From Haloglycomyces albus DSM 45210 (GTDB taxonomy: Bacteria; Actinomycetota; Actinomycetes; Mycobacteriales; Micromonosporaceae): 64,000 nt of DNA. Below, in pieces: positions 44,987 through 54,610 of the stretch. Below the pieces are notes generated by a model. It saw nothing but the letters and a program-made list of their open reading frames with translations, was not told the DNA's origin and ran no database searches. Position 1 is the stretch's first letter. The number at the start of each line of letters is the position of its first letter. The stretch covers positions 1-64,000 of the forward strand of contig NZ_AZUQ01000001.1 in assembly GCF_000527155.1 (NCBI RefSeq), read 5' to 3'. Position numbers and translations under genes: made by a program.

Positions 44987-45121
44987 CGGTAGAGCTGGAG
45001 GGGAGCTCAGGTTGTTCCAGGTGCTGCAGATTTGCGCGAGGAGGATTCGTTGCGACCTTCAGGTCGTGAGAATCCCCCACAGCGTAAAGATGTAGTGCCT
45101 GGGGCAAGCTGAGCGGTCACC
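44987..45121 (+). repeat. 135-base interspersed structured repeat, copy 2
   Basis: Gap-free match to 31650-31784. Hairpin GCGACC/GGTCGT (45052-45067) keeps pairing through a G-C to A-T exchange and a G-C to G-U exchange. A degenerate half unit CGGCAGAGCTGCCT lies at 44903-44916, as at copy 1. Its final bases contribute the stop codon of the opposite ceoC-like gene (45117-45119). Confidence 0.7.
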
Positions 45122-45773
45122 TCCCCAACACCGTGCGGATGGTATCTTCCGCTTCTTCGTTGCAGACGAAAACCAGTTCGTCTTTGGCTTCCAAGGTGTC
45201 GGCCGGGGTCGGCGCGATGACTCGTGCTCCCCGGAGGATGGCGACCAGTGCCGCGTCTCCCGGGAGCTGCAGGTCATCCACCGTTGATCCGACCAAGGGA
45301 TTGTTGGCAGCGAGGGTGAACTCCACCAGGTTCGCTTGGGATTGGCGGAAGGTCATCAAGCGGACCAAGTCGCCGACGCTGACGGCCTCCTCGACCAACG
45401 CCGCCAAGAGGCGTGGTTTGGAGACGGACACGTCGACGCCCCATTCTTGATTGAACAGCCATTCGTTCTCGGCTCGATTGACCCGGGCCACGACACGTGG
45501 CACGGCGAACTCGGTTTTGGCGAGTAGGCTGACCACCAGGTTGACTTTGTCGTCTCCGGTTGCCGCTACGGTGACGTCACAGGTTTCCAGGGCCGCCTGT
45601 TGCAGGCTTTCCAATTCGCAGGCGTCGGCCAACATCCATTCGGCTTCGGGAACGCGTTCGGGTTTCAGCATGGACCGGCGTTGTTCCACGAGCAGGACTT
45701 GGTGGCCGTTCTCGACCAGTTCGGCGGCGATCGACCGTCCGACGTTTCCCGCTCCGGCAATGGCGACTCTCAC
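45117..45773 (-). CDS. ceoC: TrkA family potassium uptake regulator (CeoC-like)
   Basis: 218 residues from GTG 45773, in a GTGA overlap with the preceding gene and an AAAGGTGGGG site. RCK_N nucleotide-binding fold VAIAGAGNVGRSIAAELVENG, then a C-terminal TrkA_C domain (VEFTLAANNPLVGSTVDDL). It gates K+ transport in response to NAD(H) or c-di-AMP, depending on family. Paired with the next gene as ceoB/ceoC in mycobacteria. Confidence 0.85.
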   Translation of the reverse strand: MRVAIAGAGNVGRSIAAELVENGHQVLLVEQRRSMLKPERVPEAEWMLADACELESLQQAALETCDVTVAATGDDKVNLVVSLLAKTEFAVPRVVARVNRAENEWLFNQEWGVDVSVSKPRLLAALVEEAVSVGDLVRLMTFRQSQANLVEFTLAANNPLVGSTVDDLQLPGDAALVAILRGARVIAPTPADTLEAKDELVFVCNEEAEDTIRTVLGR

Positions 45774-46444
45774 GATTCCCCACCTTTCGTACGCGGTGAC
45801 TGTTGGGCGATCGCTTCCACATGTGCCGCGTCGTAGTCTCCCACGAAAAGGAACACCTTGTCTCCGTCCTGCAGCATCATCGACTGTGTAGGCAGCGTGG
45901 CTTTGCCGAAGCGTTGTATATACGACACGCGATGACCGGTGGCGGCTTCCAAATCGGCGATCGGCAGTCCGATCCAGTCTTCGTGAAAGGAGAGTTCGAC
46001 GAGTGACAGGGTGGCGGACGGGTCGCGCCATACCGGCCCCTGTTCTTCGGGGAGCAATTGCCGTAGGAGACGGTCGGCCGTCCAACGGACGGTCGCGATG
46101 GTGGGGATTCCCAGTCGTTCGAAAACCAGGGCCCGTTTTGAGTCGTAAATGCGAGCAACGACGTTTTCGACGCCGAAATGTTCCCGTGCGACGCGGGTAG
46201 CGATGATATTCGAGTTATCGCCGGATGAGACGGCCACAAACGCGTCTGCCCGCCCGACGCCCGCCTTCGCCAGGACTTCACGATCGAAGCCGTTGCCACG
46301 TACTGTGATTTGGTCGAAGTCAGGGCCCAGCCTTTGAAAAGCGCTCGGGTCTTTGTCAATGATGGCGACACTATGGTCGCGGTCGGCCAGACTACGGGCC
46401 AGACCGGCCCCCACCCGGCCACAACCCAAAATCACCACATGCAA
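45770..46444 (-). CDS. ceoB: TrkA family potassium uptake regulator (CeoB-like)
   Basis: 224 residues. VVILGCGRVGAGLARSLADRDHSVAIIDKD is the NAD-binding RCK_N site, followed by RADAFVAVSSGDNSNIIATRVAREHFG. The TrkA_C half is VELSFHEDWIGLPIADLEAATG. It is the first gene of the pair and lies divergent from the APC permease, matching the mycobacterial order Rv2690c-Rv2691-Rv2692. Confidence 0.85.
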   Translation of the reverse strand: MHVVILGCGRVGAGLARSLADRDHSVAIIDKDPSAFQRLGPDFDQITVRGNGFDREVLAKAGVGRADAFVAVSSGDNSNIIATRVAREHFGVENVVARIYDSKRALVFERLGIPTIATVRWTADRLLRQLLPEEQGPVWRDPSATLSLVELSFHEDWIGLPIADLEAATGHRVSYIQRFGKATLPTQSMMLQDGDKVFLFVGDYDAAHVEAIAQQSPRTKGGES

Positions 46445-46487
46445 GTCAAGTCCTCCATTAACCGTGCTAAAAAGTGCCCATCCGGTG

Positions 46488-46522
46488 TTGTCACGTCAAG
46501 ATTAACGGTTAACCTACATGTC
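46488..46522 (+). promoter_or_regulatory. promoter of the APC permease, leaderless transcript likely
   Basis: TTGTCA (46488-46493), 16-base spacer, TAACCT (46510-46515), then 7 bases to GTG 46523. TTAACCGT (about 46459-46466) and ACGGTTAA (46505-46512) form an inverted repeat across the divergent promoter region and could be an operator. Confidence 0.5.
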
Positions 46523-48493
46523 GTGGCCCGCTCCCTATCAATGTTCAAACGACTTATTGTCGGAATGCCGTTCACCAGCGACAGGGACAGTTCCCTGACG
46601 CTGTCCAAGCGCTACGCCATTCCGCTGTTGGCGGTCAATCCGATATCGTCGCTCGCGTACGCGCCGGAGCAGATCTTCTTGGTGTTGGCGATCGCCGGGT
46701 CGGCGGCCTACGCCTTCACCGTATGGATCGGCCTGGCGGTGGCGTTGGTGATGCTGAGTGTCATCGCCTCATATCGCTATACCGTGCGCGCCTATCCCGG
46801 CGGTGGCGGCGATTATCGCGTGGTAAGCGCCAATTTCGGCCCCGGAGCGGGCTATTTGGCGTCGGCCGCTCAGGTACTGGACTATGTGCTGACCGTGGCG
46901 GTGTCAACGGCCGCGGCCGTGACGAACTTCGCCGTCATCTGGCCCGCCTTGCGCGATTACCGGGAAGTGGCCTGCGTGGTCATCATCGTGGCACTAATGG
47001 CCTTCAACCTGCGCGGGTGGCGGGTGTCCGGAAAACTGGCCGCACCGATCACAATACTGTTCCTGATCGCCATCGTCGCCATCATCGTCGTCGGACTGAC
47101 GCGGATCGCCATGGGAGATCAGTTGCAACCGGCGTCGGCGGGTTACACCGCACGTGGGGAGGCCACCGAATGGTCGTCGGCGGCGCTGTTGTTGCTCTCG
47201 GCACGAGCCTTCGCCTCCGGTTCGGTGGCGGTGTCCGGCATCGAAACCTTCACTACACGAGTGTCGTTCTTTCGGCCGCCACGCGGTCGAAACGCCGCGA
47301 TCGCATTGGCCACTGTGGGGATTGCTACCGTGGCACTGTTCATCGGCCTGGTCGTGCTGGCTTTTCTGGTGGGTGCGCAACAGTCGTCCGATCCGCATTC
47401 GCAGTTGGCCGGACTCCCTGAGAGCTATGTACAACCCAGCCTCATTGGACAGTTGTCCGAATCGGTGTTCAGTCATCGTGAATGGCTGGTCAACCTCTCC
47501 ATGTTCGCCGTTGGCGGGGTGCTGATCTTGGCGGCCAATACGGCCTTCGTAGGGTTTCCCCGGCTCGCGTCGGTTCTCGCCTCCGATTCACTGCTGCCAC
47601 GTCAACTGCACAAACGCGGTGATCGCATGGTGTTTTCGAACGGCATCATTCTCCTCGCCGTTACCGCCGCCGCACTCACCACGATCTTCGGTGGGTCGGC
47701 CTACCGTTTGATCGCCTTGTACGTGGTGGGAGTCTTCCTGTCCATCGTGCTCACCAATGCCGCCATGGTCCGCCACTGGAATCGCCTCCTCACCGTGGAG
47801 CGCGATCCGCACCGTCGCCGTCGATCGAAGCGAGCGCGTGCGGTCGCCATGCTGGCGTGCACCGTCTGCGCGCTCGTCCTATCGATCGTGACGCTGGCGG
47901 AGTTCCAGCGTGGTTCGTGGATCGCGTTGGTGATCATCGCCGCCAATGTGGCTCTCATGTGGTTTATCTCGCGCCATTACGGTGAGGTCGCCGAGGAGCT
48001 CGCACTTCCCACCGGGAAAGGCCGTAAACCCGCTCGTAACCACGCTGTAGTGCTGATTTCCAATCTCAATCGTCCCGCGCTACGCATGCTCACCTATGCC
48101 CAAACCACGCGCCCCGATACCTTGACGGCGTTGACTGTTAATGTGGACGCGGTGGCGACCCGCCATTTGGTGGCCGAATGGGAACGTCGCCGTATCAAGG
48201 TGCCCATGACAGTGATCGATTCGCCGTATCGGGAAATCACCGGACCGATTGTCGATTACGTCAAGAAGATCCGACGTGAAGCGCCACGCGACGTGGTGAC
48301 CGTTTACCTACCTGAATACGTCGTGGGTCATTGGTATGAGCGCATCCTGCACAATCAATCCGCTAAGCGCATTCGTTCCCGGCTGCGCTATGAGCCGGGC
48401 GTTATGGTCACCACGGTTCCGTGGCAGCTGGCTTCCAGTGAAAACCGTGACCTGGACCGACTTGATTCACAAATCCGAGGGAGAAGACGTTGA
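46523..48493 (+). CDS. APC family permease
   Basis: 656 residues from GTG 46523 (leaderless; ATG 46541 is an alternative). About 12 membrane helices from residue 40, starting YAIPLLAVNPISSLAYAPEQIFL. After them, a cytosolic domain of about 190 residues (HAVVLISNLNRPALRMLTYAQTTRPDTLTALTVNVD) with a universal-stress-like fold. Such permeases next to ceoBC are thought to move K+ or amino acids. Overlaps the methyltransferase gene by 4 bases. Confidence 0.83.
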   Translation: MARSLSMFKRLIVGMPFTSDRDSSLTLSKRYAIPLLAVNPISSLAYAPEQIFLVLAIAGSAAYAFTVWIGLAVALVMLSVIASYRYTVRAYPGGGGDYRVVSANFGPGAGYLASAAQVLDYVLTVAVSTAAAVTNFAVIWPALRDYREVACVVIIVALMAFNLRGWRVSGKLAAPITILFLIAIVAIIVVGLTRIAMGDQLQPASAGYTARGEATEWSSAALLLLSARAFASGSVAVSGIETFTTRVSFFRPPRGRNAAIALATVGIATVALFIGLVVLAFLVGAQQSSDPHSQLAGLPESYVQPSLIGQLSESVFSHREWLVNLSMFAVGGVLILAANTAFVGFPRLASVLASDSLLPRQLHKRGDRMVFSNGIILLAVTAAALTTIFGGSAYRLIALYVVGVFLSIVLTNAAMVRHWNRLLTVERDPHRRRRSKRARAVAMLACTVCALVLSIVTLAEFQRGSWIALVIIAANVALMWFISRHYGEVAEELALPTGKGRKPARNHAVVLISNLNRPALRMLTYAQTTRPDTLTALTVNVDAVATRHLVAEWERRRIKVPMTVIDSPYREITGPIVDYVKKIRREAPRDVVTVYLPEYVVGHWYERILHNQSAKRIRSRLRYEPGVMVTTVPWQLASSENRDLDRLDSQIRGRRR

Positions 48494-49728
48494 TCATTAC
48501 CGTAGAGGACATTGCCGCCGGAGGGCACTGTATAGCCCGAGTCGATGGCGATGTGTACTTCATACGCCACGCTCTTCCTGGAGAAAAGGTGCGCATCAAG
48601 GAATTGGAGCGTAAGAAGAACATCGTCTTCGCCGATGCGGTGGAAATCATCGAAGCCTCGGCCGACCGCGTGACTCCGCCGTGTCGTTGGGCCGGCCCGG
48701 GACGCTGCGGTGGTTGCGATTTCCAGCATGTCGATCCGGCGGCTCAGCGCACCCTCAAGTCGCGCGTCCTGGTTGAGCAGCTGACGCGCCTGGGTAAGTT
48801 CGACATGGAGTTGCTTGACCGGCTCGCCACCGCGGAGGACCGTTCCCAGGTGACGGTCGAGGAGCTTCCGGGTGGGGCCCTGCATTGGCGGACGCGCATG
48901 CAGTATGCCGTGGGCAAGGACGGGCGTCCGGGTTTGCGTTCGCACCGGTCGAAAAACATCGTCCACATCGATGAGTGCCTGTTGGCTTCGGACGCCATCG
49001 CCGAGTCCGATATTCTGGATAAGAAATGGTTCCGCGCGAACGCACGGCGTGCGCACGGGCGCCGCGACAACCTTATCGGCGCTGTGGGCGTCGTCGAATC
49101 CGATGCGGAGGAGCTCAGCGTCTTCACGCAACGGAGTCGCACCTCAGCGCCTCGATTGGTGGAGGGACCCAAGCGGGTCCACCAGCGGGTCGGCGACGAG
49201 GAGTTCGAACTCGACTATGACGGTTTCTGGCAGGTTCACCCGCACGCCGCCGACACCTTCCGCACTTGCGTCCTCGACTTCCTGCAACCGCAAGCGGGAG
49301 AAGCCGCCTGGGATCTCTATGCCGGTGCCGGGCTCTACGCGACCGGACTGGCGGACGCGGTAGGCGATACCGGCCGGGTCGTCGCGGTCGAGAACAGCGC
49401 TCAGGCTCATACCGTCGCCAATCTCCAAGATTTCCCCAATGCCGGGGCGATCGTCGGCGACGTTGGCGACACCGTGGAGGCCCTGGGCAGCGTCGATCTT
49501 GTGGTTCTCGACCCCACACGCGCGGGCGCGGGTCGCGAGGTCATGGAAGGTATTGCTCAAGCGGGACCGCGGGCGATCTGCTACGTCGCCTGTGACGCGG
49601 CGGCACTGGCACGCGATGCCCGGACGCTGGTTGACCTGGGTTGGGAGTTCAGCCGGATGCGCGCCTTCGACGCTTTTCCGATGACTCAGCACTTCGAGAC
49701 GATCGCTCTATTCGAAAAGACCGAATAA
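48490..49728 (+). CDS. class I SAM-dependent RNA (uracil-C5) methyltransferase
   Basis: 412 residues from TTG 48490. N-terminal TRAM domain (ITVEDIAAGGHCIARVDGDVYFIRHALPGE). CRWAGPGRCGGCDFQH provides three of the [4Fe-4S] ligands. The methyltransferase core has DLYAGAGLYATGLAD (SAM), LDPTRAGAGREVME and catalytic YVACDAAALARDA. Relative of TrmA/RlmD, likely modifying rRNA or tRNA uracil. Same neighbourhood as Rv2689c. Confidence 0.87.
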   Translation: MIITVEDIAAGGHCIARVDGDVYFIRHALPGEKVRIKELERKKNIVFADAVEIIEASADRVTPPCRWAGPGRCGGCDFQHVDPAAQRTLKSRVLVEQLTRLGKFDMELLDRLATAEDRSQVTVEELPGGALHWRTRMQYAVGKDGRPGLRSHRSKNIVHIDECLLASDAIAESDILDKKWFRANARRAHGRRDNLIGAVGVVESDAEELSVFTQRSRTSAPRLVEGPKRVHQRVGDEEFELDYDGFWQVHPHAADTFRTCVLDFLQPQAGEAAWDLYAGAGLYATGLADAVGDTGRVVAVENSAQAHTVANLQDFPNAGAIVGDVGDTVEALGSVDLVVLDPTRAGAGREVMEGIAQAGPRAICYVACDAAALARDARTLVDLGWEFSRMRAFDAFPMTQHFETIALFEKTE

Positions 49729-49734
49729 TGACCG

Positions 49735-49782
49735 TTCGATAGTACATGGTTTTGTGAATTCACAACATCATGTACTATCGAA
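49735..49782. promoter_or_regulatory. operator of the metal-sensor gene
   Basis: TTCGATAGTACATG (49735-49748) and CATGTACTATCGAA (49769-49782) are perfect inverted arms, around the inner palindrome TTGTGAATTCACAA (49752-49765). It ends 2 bases before the ATG at 49785 and is a textbook ArsR/CmtR-type site overlapping the promoter. Confidence 0.82.
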
Positions 49783-49784
49783 TC

Positions 49785-50123
49785 ATGGATACGATCGACA
49801 ACGAATCCAAGGGCAACGCCCTGGCCAAACTTGGCTACGTCCTCTCCGATTCCACGCGCACCCGGATACTGCTGGCCCTCCTCGAGGAACCGTCCTACCC
49901 CTCTGAACTGGCCGAACATCTCGACATTTCCCGACAGCGTCTTTCCAACCACCTGGCGTGCCTCAAAGGCTGTGGACTGGTCACCAGCACCCCGGAGGGG
50001 CGTCGCACCCGATACGAACTTGCCGATCCGCGTTTGACGCGTGGGCTCAACAATCTCGTCAACCTCAGCTTGAGCATCGACCCCGAAGCCTGCGCGACAA
50101 CCAACGAGCTGGATTGCTGCTAA
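49785..50123 (+). CDS. cmtR: ArsR/SmtB family metal sensor, CmtR-like
   Basis: 112 residues. Winged HTH DISRQRLSNHLACLKGCGLV carries Cys59 and Cys63 with CxxxC spacing, and the C-terminal tail holds Cys103, Cys111 and Cys112. In CmtR of M. tuberculosis, Cys57, Cys61 and Cys102 bind Cd(II) or Pb(II), so the sensor site is conserved. It should repress its own operon until metal binds. Overlaps the transporter gene by one base (TAATG). Confidence 0.88.
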   Translation: MDTIDNESKGNALAKLGYVLSDSTRTRILLALLEEPSYPSELAEHLDISRQRLSNHLACLKGCGLVTSTPEGRRTRYELADPRLTRGLNNLVNLSLSIDPEACATTNELDCC

Positions 50124-50818
50124 TGACACATCTCGATACAATGGAATCTCCGCGCCGTCGGAAACTGACGAGAATCGTGCGCCTCTGTGTCGGGATGACC
50201 ATCTCGTACAACCTCATCGAGGCGATCGTGGCCATTAGCGCCGGTGCCATCGCCTCATCCACCGCTCTCATCGGTTTCGGAATCGACTCGCTCGTCGAAG
50301 TCAGCTCCGCCGCGGCGGTCGCCTGGCAGTTCTCCGCCTCCACCCCCGAACGGAGGGAAGCTCGGGAACGCACCGCTCTGCGCCTGATCACCTTCGCATT
50401 CGTGGCTTTGGCGGCCTACCTGGTCATCGATTCGACACGGGTTCTATGGTCGGGGAACGAACCCGACCACTCCACCGTCGGTATCGTATTGGCGGCCTTG
50501 TCGCTGGTGATCATGCCGGTCTTGGCGTTGACGCAACGGCGGGCCGGTCAACGGTTGGGTTCGGCCAGCGCGGTAGCGGATTCCCGCCAAACTCTCCTGT
50601 GCTCCTACCTGTCGGCGATCGTTTTGGTGGGTCTACTCGCCAACTCGGTACTGGGCTGGTGGTGGGCCGATCCTCTGGCGGCTCTGGCGATCGCGGGACT
50701 GGCTCTCAAAGAGGCCCGAGAGACGTGGAAGGGCGACGGCTGCTGTGCGACGCCGTCGCCCCTGTCACAGGTCGAAGATCACGACGAGCAGCAGGAAGAA
50801 CCCTGCTCTTGCTGCTGA
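50123..50818 (+). CDS. cation efflux transporter (CDF/TMEM163-like)
   Basis: 231 residues from ATG 50123, sharing a base with the sensor stop. Six membrane helices, with [16 protein letters not shown] carrying the metal-binding Asp/Ser, and [22 protein letters not shown] near the end. The C-terminus is Cys- and acid-rich ([16 protein letters not shown]), a likely cytosolic metal site. It exports the metal sensed by CmtR. The last 40 bases overlap the MiaB gene end. Confidence 0.83.
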   Translation: MTHLDTMESPRRRKLTRIVRLCVGMTISYNLIEAIVAISAGAIASSTALIGFGIDSLVEVSSAAAVAWQFSASTPERREARERTALRLITFAFVALAAYLVIDSTRVLWSGNEPDHSTVGIVLAALSLVIMPVLALTQRRAGQRLGSASAVADSRQTLLCSYLSAIVLVGLLANSVLGWWWADPLAALAIAGLALKEARETWKGDGCCATPSPLSQVEDHDEQQEEPCSCC

Positions 50819-52299
50819 GTGGGTTTACGGCCGATGGTCGGCATACCGAGGCTGACCCCCGACAGCTTCGGTTTCCGGCCGGCCTCCCACGAATCACCCG
50901 CTGAAGTGCGGCGCACATCGTTGACCCCGCTGTCGGCCACCAGATGGTGCGGAGCGCCGTACGTAACGGTCGTCCAAACGACGTCCCCGGGACGTATGCC
51001 CTCCGCATTATCGGTGATCGCCTCTCCCGTCTGCGTGACCTTGAAGTGCACCAGGCGTCCGTCGCGAGCGCGCCCGGACATGCGTCCGTTCTTCGCGTCC
51101 TTTCGTCCGTCGCCCACGGTCACCAGAACTTCGACTTCGGTGCCTTCCAGCTTCTGGTTCTCCTCCCACGAGATCCGTTCCTGCAAAGCAACGAGACGTT
51201 CGTAGCGTTCCTGCACGACGTGCTTGGGGATCTGGTCGTCCATCTCCCCGGCCGGAGTGCCGGGACGAATCGAGTATTGGAAGGTAAAGGCGCTGGAAAA
51301 ACGAGCTTTCTCAACTACGTTCAGGGTTTCCTGAAAGTCCTCTTCGGTCTCTCCGGGGAATCCGACGATGATATCGGTGGTGATAGCGGCGTCAGGCATC
51401 GCTTCACGCACTTTATCCAGAATGTTGAGGAACTTCGAGCTTCGGTAGGAGCGACGCATGTCCTTCAAGACCTTGTCGGAACCGGACTGGAGCGGCATGT
51501 GCAGGGAATGGCATACGTTCGGCGTTTCGGCCATCGCCGCGATCACGTCGTCGGTGAAGTTACGCGGGTGTGGACTGGTGAATCGTACGCGGTCCAACCC
51601 TTCGATCTCGCCGCAGGACCGGAGGAGTTTCCCGAAGGCGTACTTGTCGCCGAATTCGACGCCGTAGGTGTTGACGTTCTGGCCTAGGAGCGTGACCTCG
51701 GAAACGCCTTCATCGGCCAGTGCCTGAACTTCGGCCAGAATCTCGCCCGGGCGACGGTCCTTCTCCTTCCCGCGCAAGCTGGGAACGATACAGAAGGTGC
51801 AGGTGTTGTTGCAGCCGACCGAAATCGACACCCATCCGGAGTACGTCGATTCACGCTTGGTGGGCAGCGTCGACGGGAACGTCTCCAGCGCCTCAAGGAT
51901 CTCCACCTCGGCGGCCTGGTTGTGGCGGGCGCGTTCCAAGAGGGTGGGGAGGGACCCGATGTTGTGCGTGCCGAACACCGCGTCGACCCAGGGGGCCCGT
52001 TTCACGATTTCGCCCCGGTCCTTCTGGGCCAGGCAACCGCCGACGGCGATTTGCATGTCGGGATTGGCCTGCTTCTTCGGGCGCAGCTGCCCCAGGTTGC
52101 CGTACAGACGGTTATCGGCGTTTTCCCGCACCGCGCAGGTATTGAACACCACTACGTCCGGGGAATCGGCTCCTTCCGCGGCCGGGACGTAACCGGCTTC
52201 TTCAAGAAGGCCGCCGATCCGTTCGGAATCGTGGACGTTCATCTGGCACCCAAGGGTGCGCACTTCGTAGGTCTTTGTAGCTATCTCCTGCGTGGTCAC
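50779..52299 (-). CDS. miaB: tRNA-2-methylthio-N6-dimethylallyladenosine synthase MiaB
   Basis: 506 residues from GTG 52299; a longer frame upstream is not coding. Radical-SAM motif CNNTCTFC with FIVPSLRG-like continuation (CxxxCxxC), three Cys for the second cluster in [16 protein letters not shown] and AVGGCLAQK, and a C-terminal TRAM domain. It methylthiolates A37 of tRNAs. The tail [12 protein letters not shown] is Cys-rich and unusual. Confidence 0.92.
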   Translation of the reverse strand: MTTQEIATKTYEVRTLGCQMNVHDSERIGGLLEEAGYVPAAEGADSPDVVVFNTCAVRENADNRLYGNLGQLRPKKQANPDMQIAVGGCLAQKDRGEIVKRAPWVDAVFGTHNIGSLPTLLERARHNQAAEVEILEALETFPSTLPTKRESTYSGWVSISVGCNNTCTFCIVPSLRGKEKDRRPGEILAEVQALADEGVSEVTLLGQNVNTYGVEFGDKYAFGKLLRSCGEIEGLDRVRFTSPHPRNFTDDVIAAMAETPNVCHSLHMPLQSGSDKVLKDMRRSYRSSKFLNILDKVREAMPDAAITTDIIVGFPGETEEDFQETLNVVEKARFSSAFTFQYSIRPGTPAGEMDDQIPKHVVQERYERLVALQERISWEENQKLEGTEVEVLVTVGDGRKDAKNGRMSGRARDGRLVHFKVTQTGEAITDNAEGIRPGDVVWTTVTYGAPHHLVADSGVNDVRRTSAGDSWEAGRKPKLSGVSLGMPTIGRKPTQQQEQGSSCCSS

Positions 52300-52417
52300 C
52301 CGTCCAGGATAAACGCGCGCCATATTACATGCAAAAGCCGTCGGCGTTGTGGATCTGCGTTCACATCCACCGGTTGGGCATCGAACAGGCGGGCACATCA
52401 CGCCAGACGGAGTCCGT

Positions 52418-53281
52418 CTACATTTCCGTTATGCACATCACTTGTTCGATGTCGTCTCCATGCACGGGGAGAGAAAAGTGGGCGTCTTCGCATGAATCGG
52501 TGTAGTCATCGAGCAACTCGTCAAAACGATCTATCACCTCAGGAAGCTGTATGAATCGATCAACCTGTGCATATGCGGCCTCCGATTCACATGATACCGA
52601 ATAGCCCCACATATCCATGTCGCGCTCGATGCAATCGCCCGCATCCGGATAAATTGGAGTAAATCCGTCCGCATCCGGTTTATCGAGAGCGCGAAGACAC
52701 AGAACCGTCTCGATCTCACCGGTCTCGGCCCCACTGATCAAAAAACTGTCACGCCAGGCTTCACCGGGTACATAGCGATCGTATTCGGCACCGCACGCCT
52801 CTTCAGCTGCAGCGACGATTTCCTGCTCGGACGTGTCGTGATAGCCGGACCCTTTGAGGTCTACCTTGTCCTCCAAGCGGTAGAAGGCATCATCGCCATC
52901 GCACGGGATGGACGGTTCAAATTTCGCTCCATTCCAAACCGGCCCAAACGGGATACAGTCACCGATCTCATACCTGTGAATATTCAGATCCTCCTCGGCT
53001 CCCAGAGCGGAGACGTCCGTATTGGCCTCGTATGGATCATTGGGATTTTTCACGGCAACGGACAAGCCGATGGAAATAAGTGCCAGCACCGCGACTATTG
53101 CCGCCGTACCGCCCAGAATCCCGGCGACCGTCCACAGCACCCTGCGTATCCGATTCCTAGGCGCCTGGAGTGACGTCTGGCCGCAGGAGGGAGCCACGCG
53201 CACCGATGCCGATCGCCTAGCCGCTGGAGCATCCTCATTAGACAAATATGACGGCGGCCGGTCGGGGGTCTTACGATTCAT
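52418..53281 (-). CDS. membrane-anchored cysteine-rich protein, paralogue 1 of 3
   Basis: 287 residues with a membrane helix at about 51-75 ([23 protein letters not shown] in parts) after a basic N-terminus, then an extracellular Cys-rich domain. It holds two divergent modules: GDCIPFGP...[15 protein letters not shown], and [26 protein letters not shown], followed by a shared end [11 protein letters not shown]. The modules resemble LppU/SCO3897 or septum-formation type domains, but I am not sure. Related to the two genes upstream. Confidence 0.65.
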   Translation of the reverse strand: MNRKTPDRPPSYLSNEDAPAARRSASVRVAPSCGQTSLQAPRNRIRRVLWTVAGILGGTAAIVAVLALISIGLSVAVKNPNDPYEANTDVSALGAEEDLNIHRYEIGDCIPFGPVWNGAKFEPSIPCDGDDAFYRLEDKVDLKGSGYHDTSEQEIVAAAEEACGAEYDRYVPGEAWRDSFLISGAETGEIETVLCLRALDKPDADGFTPIYPDAGDCIERDMDMWGYSVSCESEAAYAQVDRFIQLPEVIDRFDELLDDYTDSCEDAHFSLPVHGDDIEQVMCITEM

Positions 53282-53496
53282 GATTTAGCAATTTCTATAT
53301 TGTATGTATCATACTAAACGGAACTATTCGCCATGGAACACCAACGCGAACAATGGCTGTCACGTTCGATCCTGCTGGAATCCGCTCCGGTGAACACACG
53401 TCTATAATTACATATCGCCGAATTCCAGTATCGAGTAATTCTCACTTTAATGACATTGACGACCTGCCAGGCCACGAACGCCCGTACATTGCTACT

Positions 53497-53538
53497 AAAA
53501 ACGCCCGCCTCTCGGATTTCGATCCGACAGGCGGGCGT
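53497..53538 (-). terminator. rho-independent terminator after paralogue 2
   Basis: ACGCCCGCCT/AGGCGGGCGT (53501-53510 with 53529-53538) extended by TCGGAT/ATCCGA, one mismatch, TTCG loop, and on the minus strand a T-run (53497-53500). Confidence 0.85.
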
Positions 53539-53559
53539 AGCGAAGCGTCTAGAGTCGCG

Positions 53560-54354
53560 TTAGAGCTCGGTAATACACATGACTTGAATGATCTCGGATC
53601 CGCGTGCGAGTGCGTGATACAGACCCGTGCATTCAGCGTATTCGGCCGCTTCCTCTTCACTGGTCATCGGGTCGGGTAGATCGCTGAACGTGTCGACCCG
53701 CATATCCGCCAGATCCGATTCGCAGTCGACGGTAAAACGCCATTTATTGCTGTCAAAACAATCACCTTCACCGGGAACCGCGGGAACGTAGCCGTCCGCA
53801 TCGGCCTTGTCAATCGCTTGTAGACAGAGGACGATTTCAACTTCGTTCGTCTCCTGGTCGTAGGCGTACGTTCCATCGAGCCACGTCCGACCCGCATTGA
53901 ATTTGCCGTACTCTTCGCCGCATACGTCAGCGACGACTTCTACACCGGTTTCATCGACGGAAGCGTCATATCCTTGACCTTCCACATCAACGTTCGACGT
54001 GACCTCATAAAAGGCGTTGTCGTCATCGCAAGGGATCGCTTCCTCAAATTCCCGATCCCCTTCCACAGGAGCGGCGGGAATGCAATCACCGGCACTGTAA
54101 CCGTCGATGACACTGTCCTCTCCGGAATTGAACAGTGAAGCGATCCAGCCCTTGGCTAGAATGACGACGATTGCCAGTGCGACGGCTCCACCGATCCCGG
54201 CGAGCTTAGCGCCCATCTTCTTTTTGGCGGGGGCGGTATCGTTCGCTTCAAGGGGCTGCTGATGACCCGGATTCGACTCTCCGGACACCTGTTCGTCAGA
54301 CGAATCCTCAGTGGGCTGCTGGGGTTCATGGGGTTTCTGGGGCTGGTCGGCCAC
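53560..54354 (-). CDS. membrane-anchored cysteine-rich protein, paralogue 2 of 3
   Basis: 264 residues from GTG 54354 with AAGG 7 bases upstream. Polar Pro/Gln-rich N-terminus (1-50), membrane helix about 52-72 (LAGIGGAVALAIVVILAKGW), then an extracellular domain with GDCIPAAPVEG...IPCDDDNAFYEVTS, and VCGEEYGKF and GDCFDSNKWRFTVDCESDLADMRVDTFSDLP, ending IIQVMCITEL. Eight or more Cys suggest disulfides. Ends with its own terminator. Confidence 0.7.
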   Translation of the reverse strand: MADQPQKPHEPQQPTEDSSDEQVSGESNPGHQQPLEANDTAPAKKKMGAKLAGIGGAVALAIVVILAKGWIASLFNSGEDSVIDGYSAGDCIPAAPVEGDREFEEAIPCDDDNAFYEVTSNVDVEGQGYDASVDETGVEVVADVCGEEYGKFNAGRTWLDGTYAYDQETNEVEIVLCLQAIDKADADGYVPAVPGEGDCFDSNKWRFTVDCESDLADMRVDTFSDLPDPMTSEEEAAEYAECTGLYHALARGSEIIQVMCITEL

Positions 54355-54436
54355 AATCGCACCTTTTCTCAATAGGGCATATGTTGAATACGAGGGCATG
54401 CTCCTCAAGAAGGTCCGCATCGCCACGTTGACGACA

Positions 54437-54541
54437 TCGAACACTCCTGTGTGAACACCTGTACTATAATGACCGATCCAATACGTGCTACCGGAAAGAC
54501 CCCATACCCGGATATGAAATATGCCCCGGAACGAAAGACAA
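54437..54541 (-). promoter_or_regulatory. 105-base upstream repeat of paralogue 2
   Basis: Matches 55526-55630 at 98 of 105 positions. Contains TATAAT on the plus strand (54465-54470), ATTATA in the direction of the gene, and GTGTGAACAC. Located 83-187 bases before the start of paralogue 2. It probably holds the promoter. Confidence 0.6.
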
Positions 54542-54610
54542 TCACCACTCTTCACGTCGGGGGCATGCCGCCGGGGCCGACCAATAAATCAGCTCCCGGT
54601 GAAAAACAAG

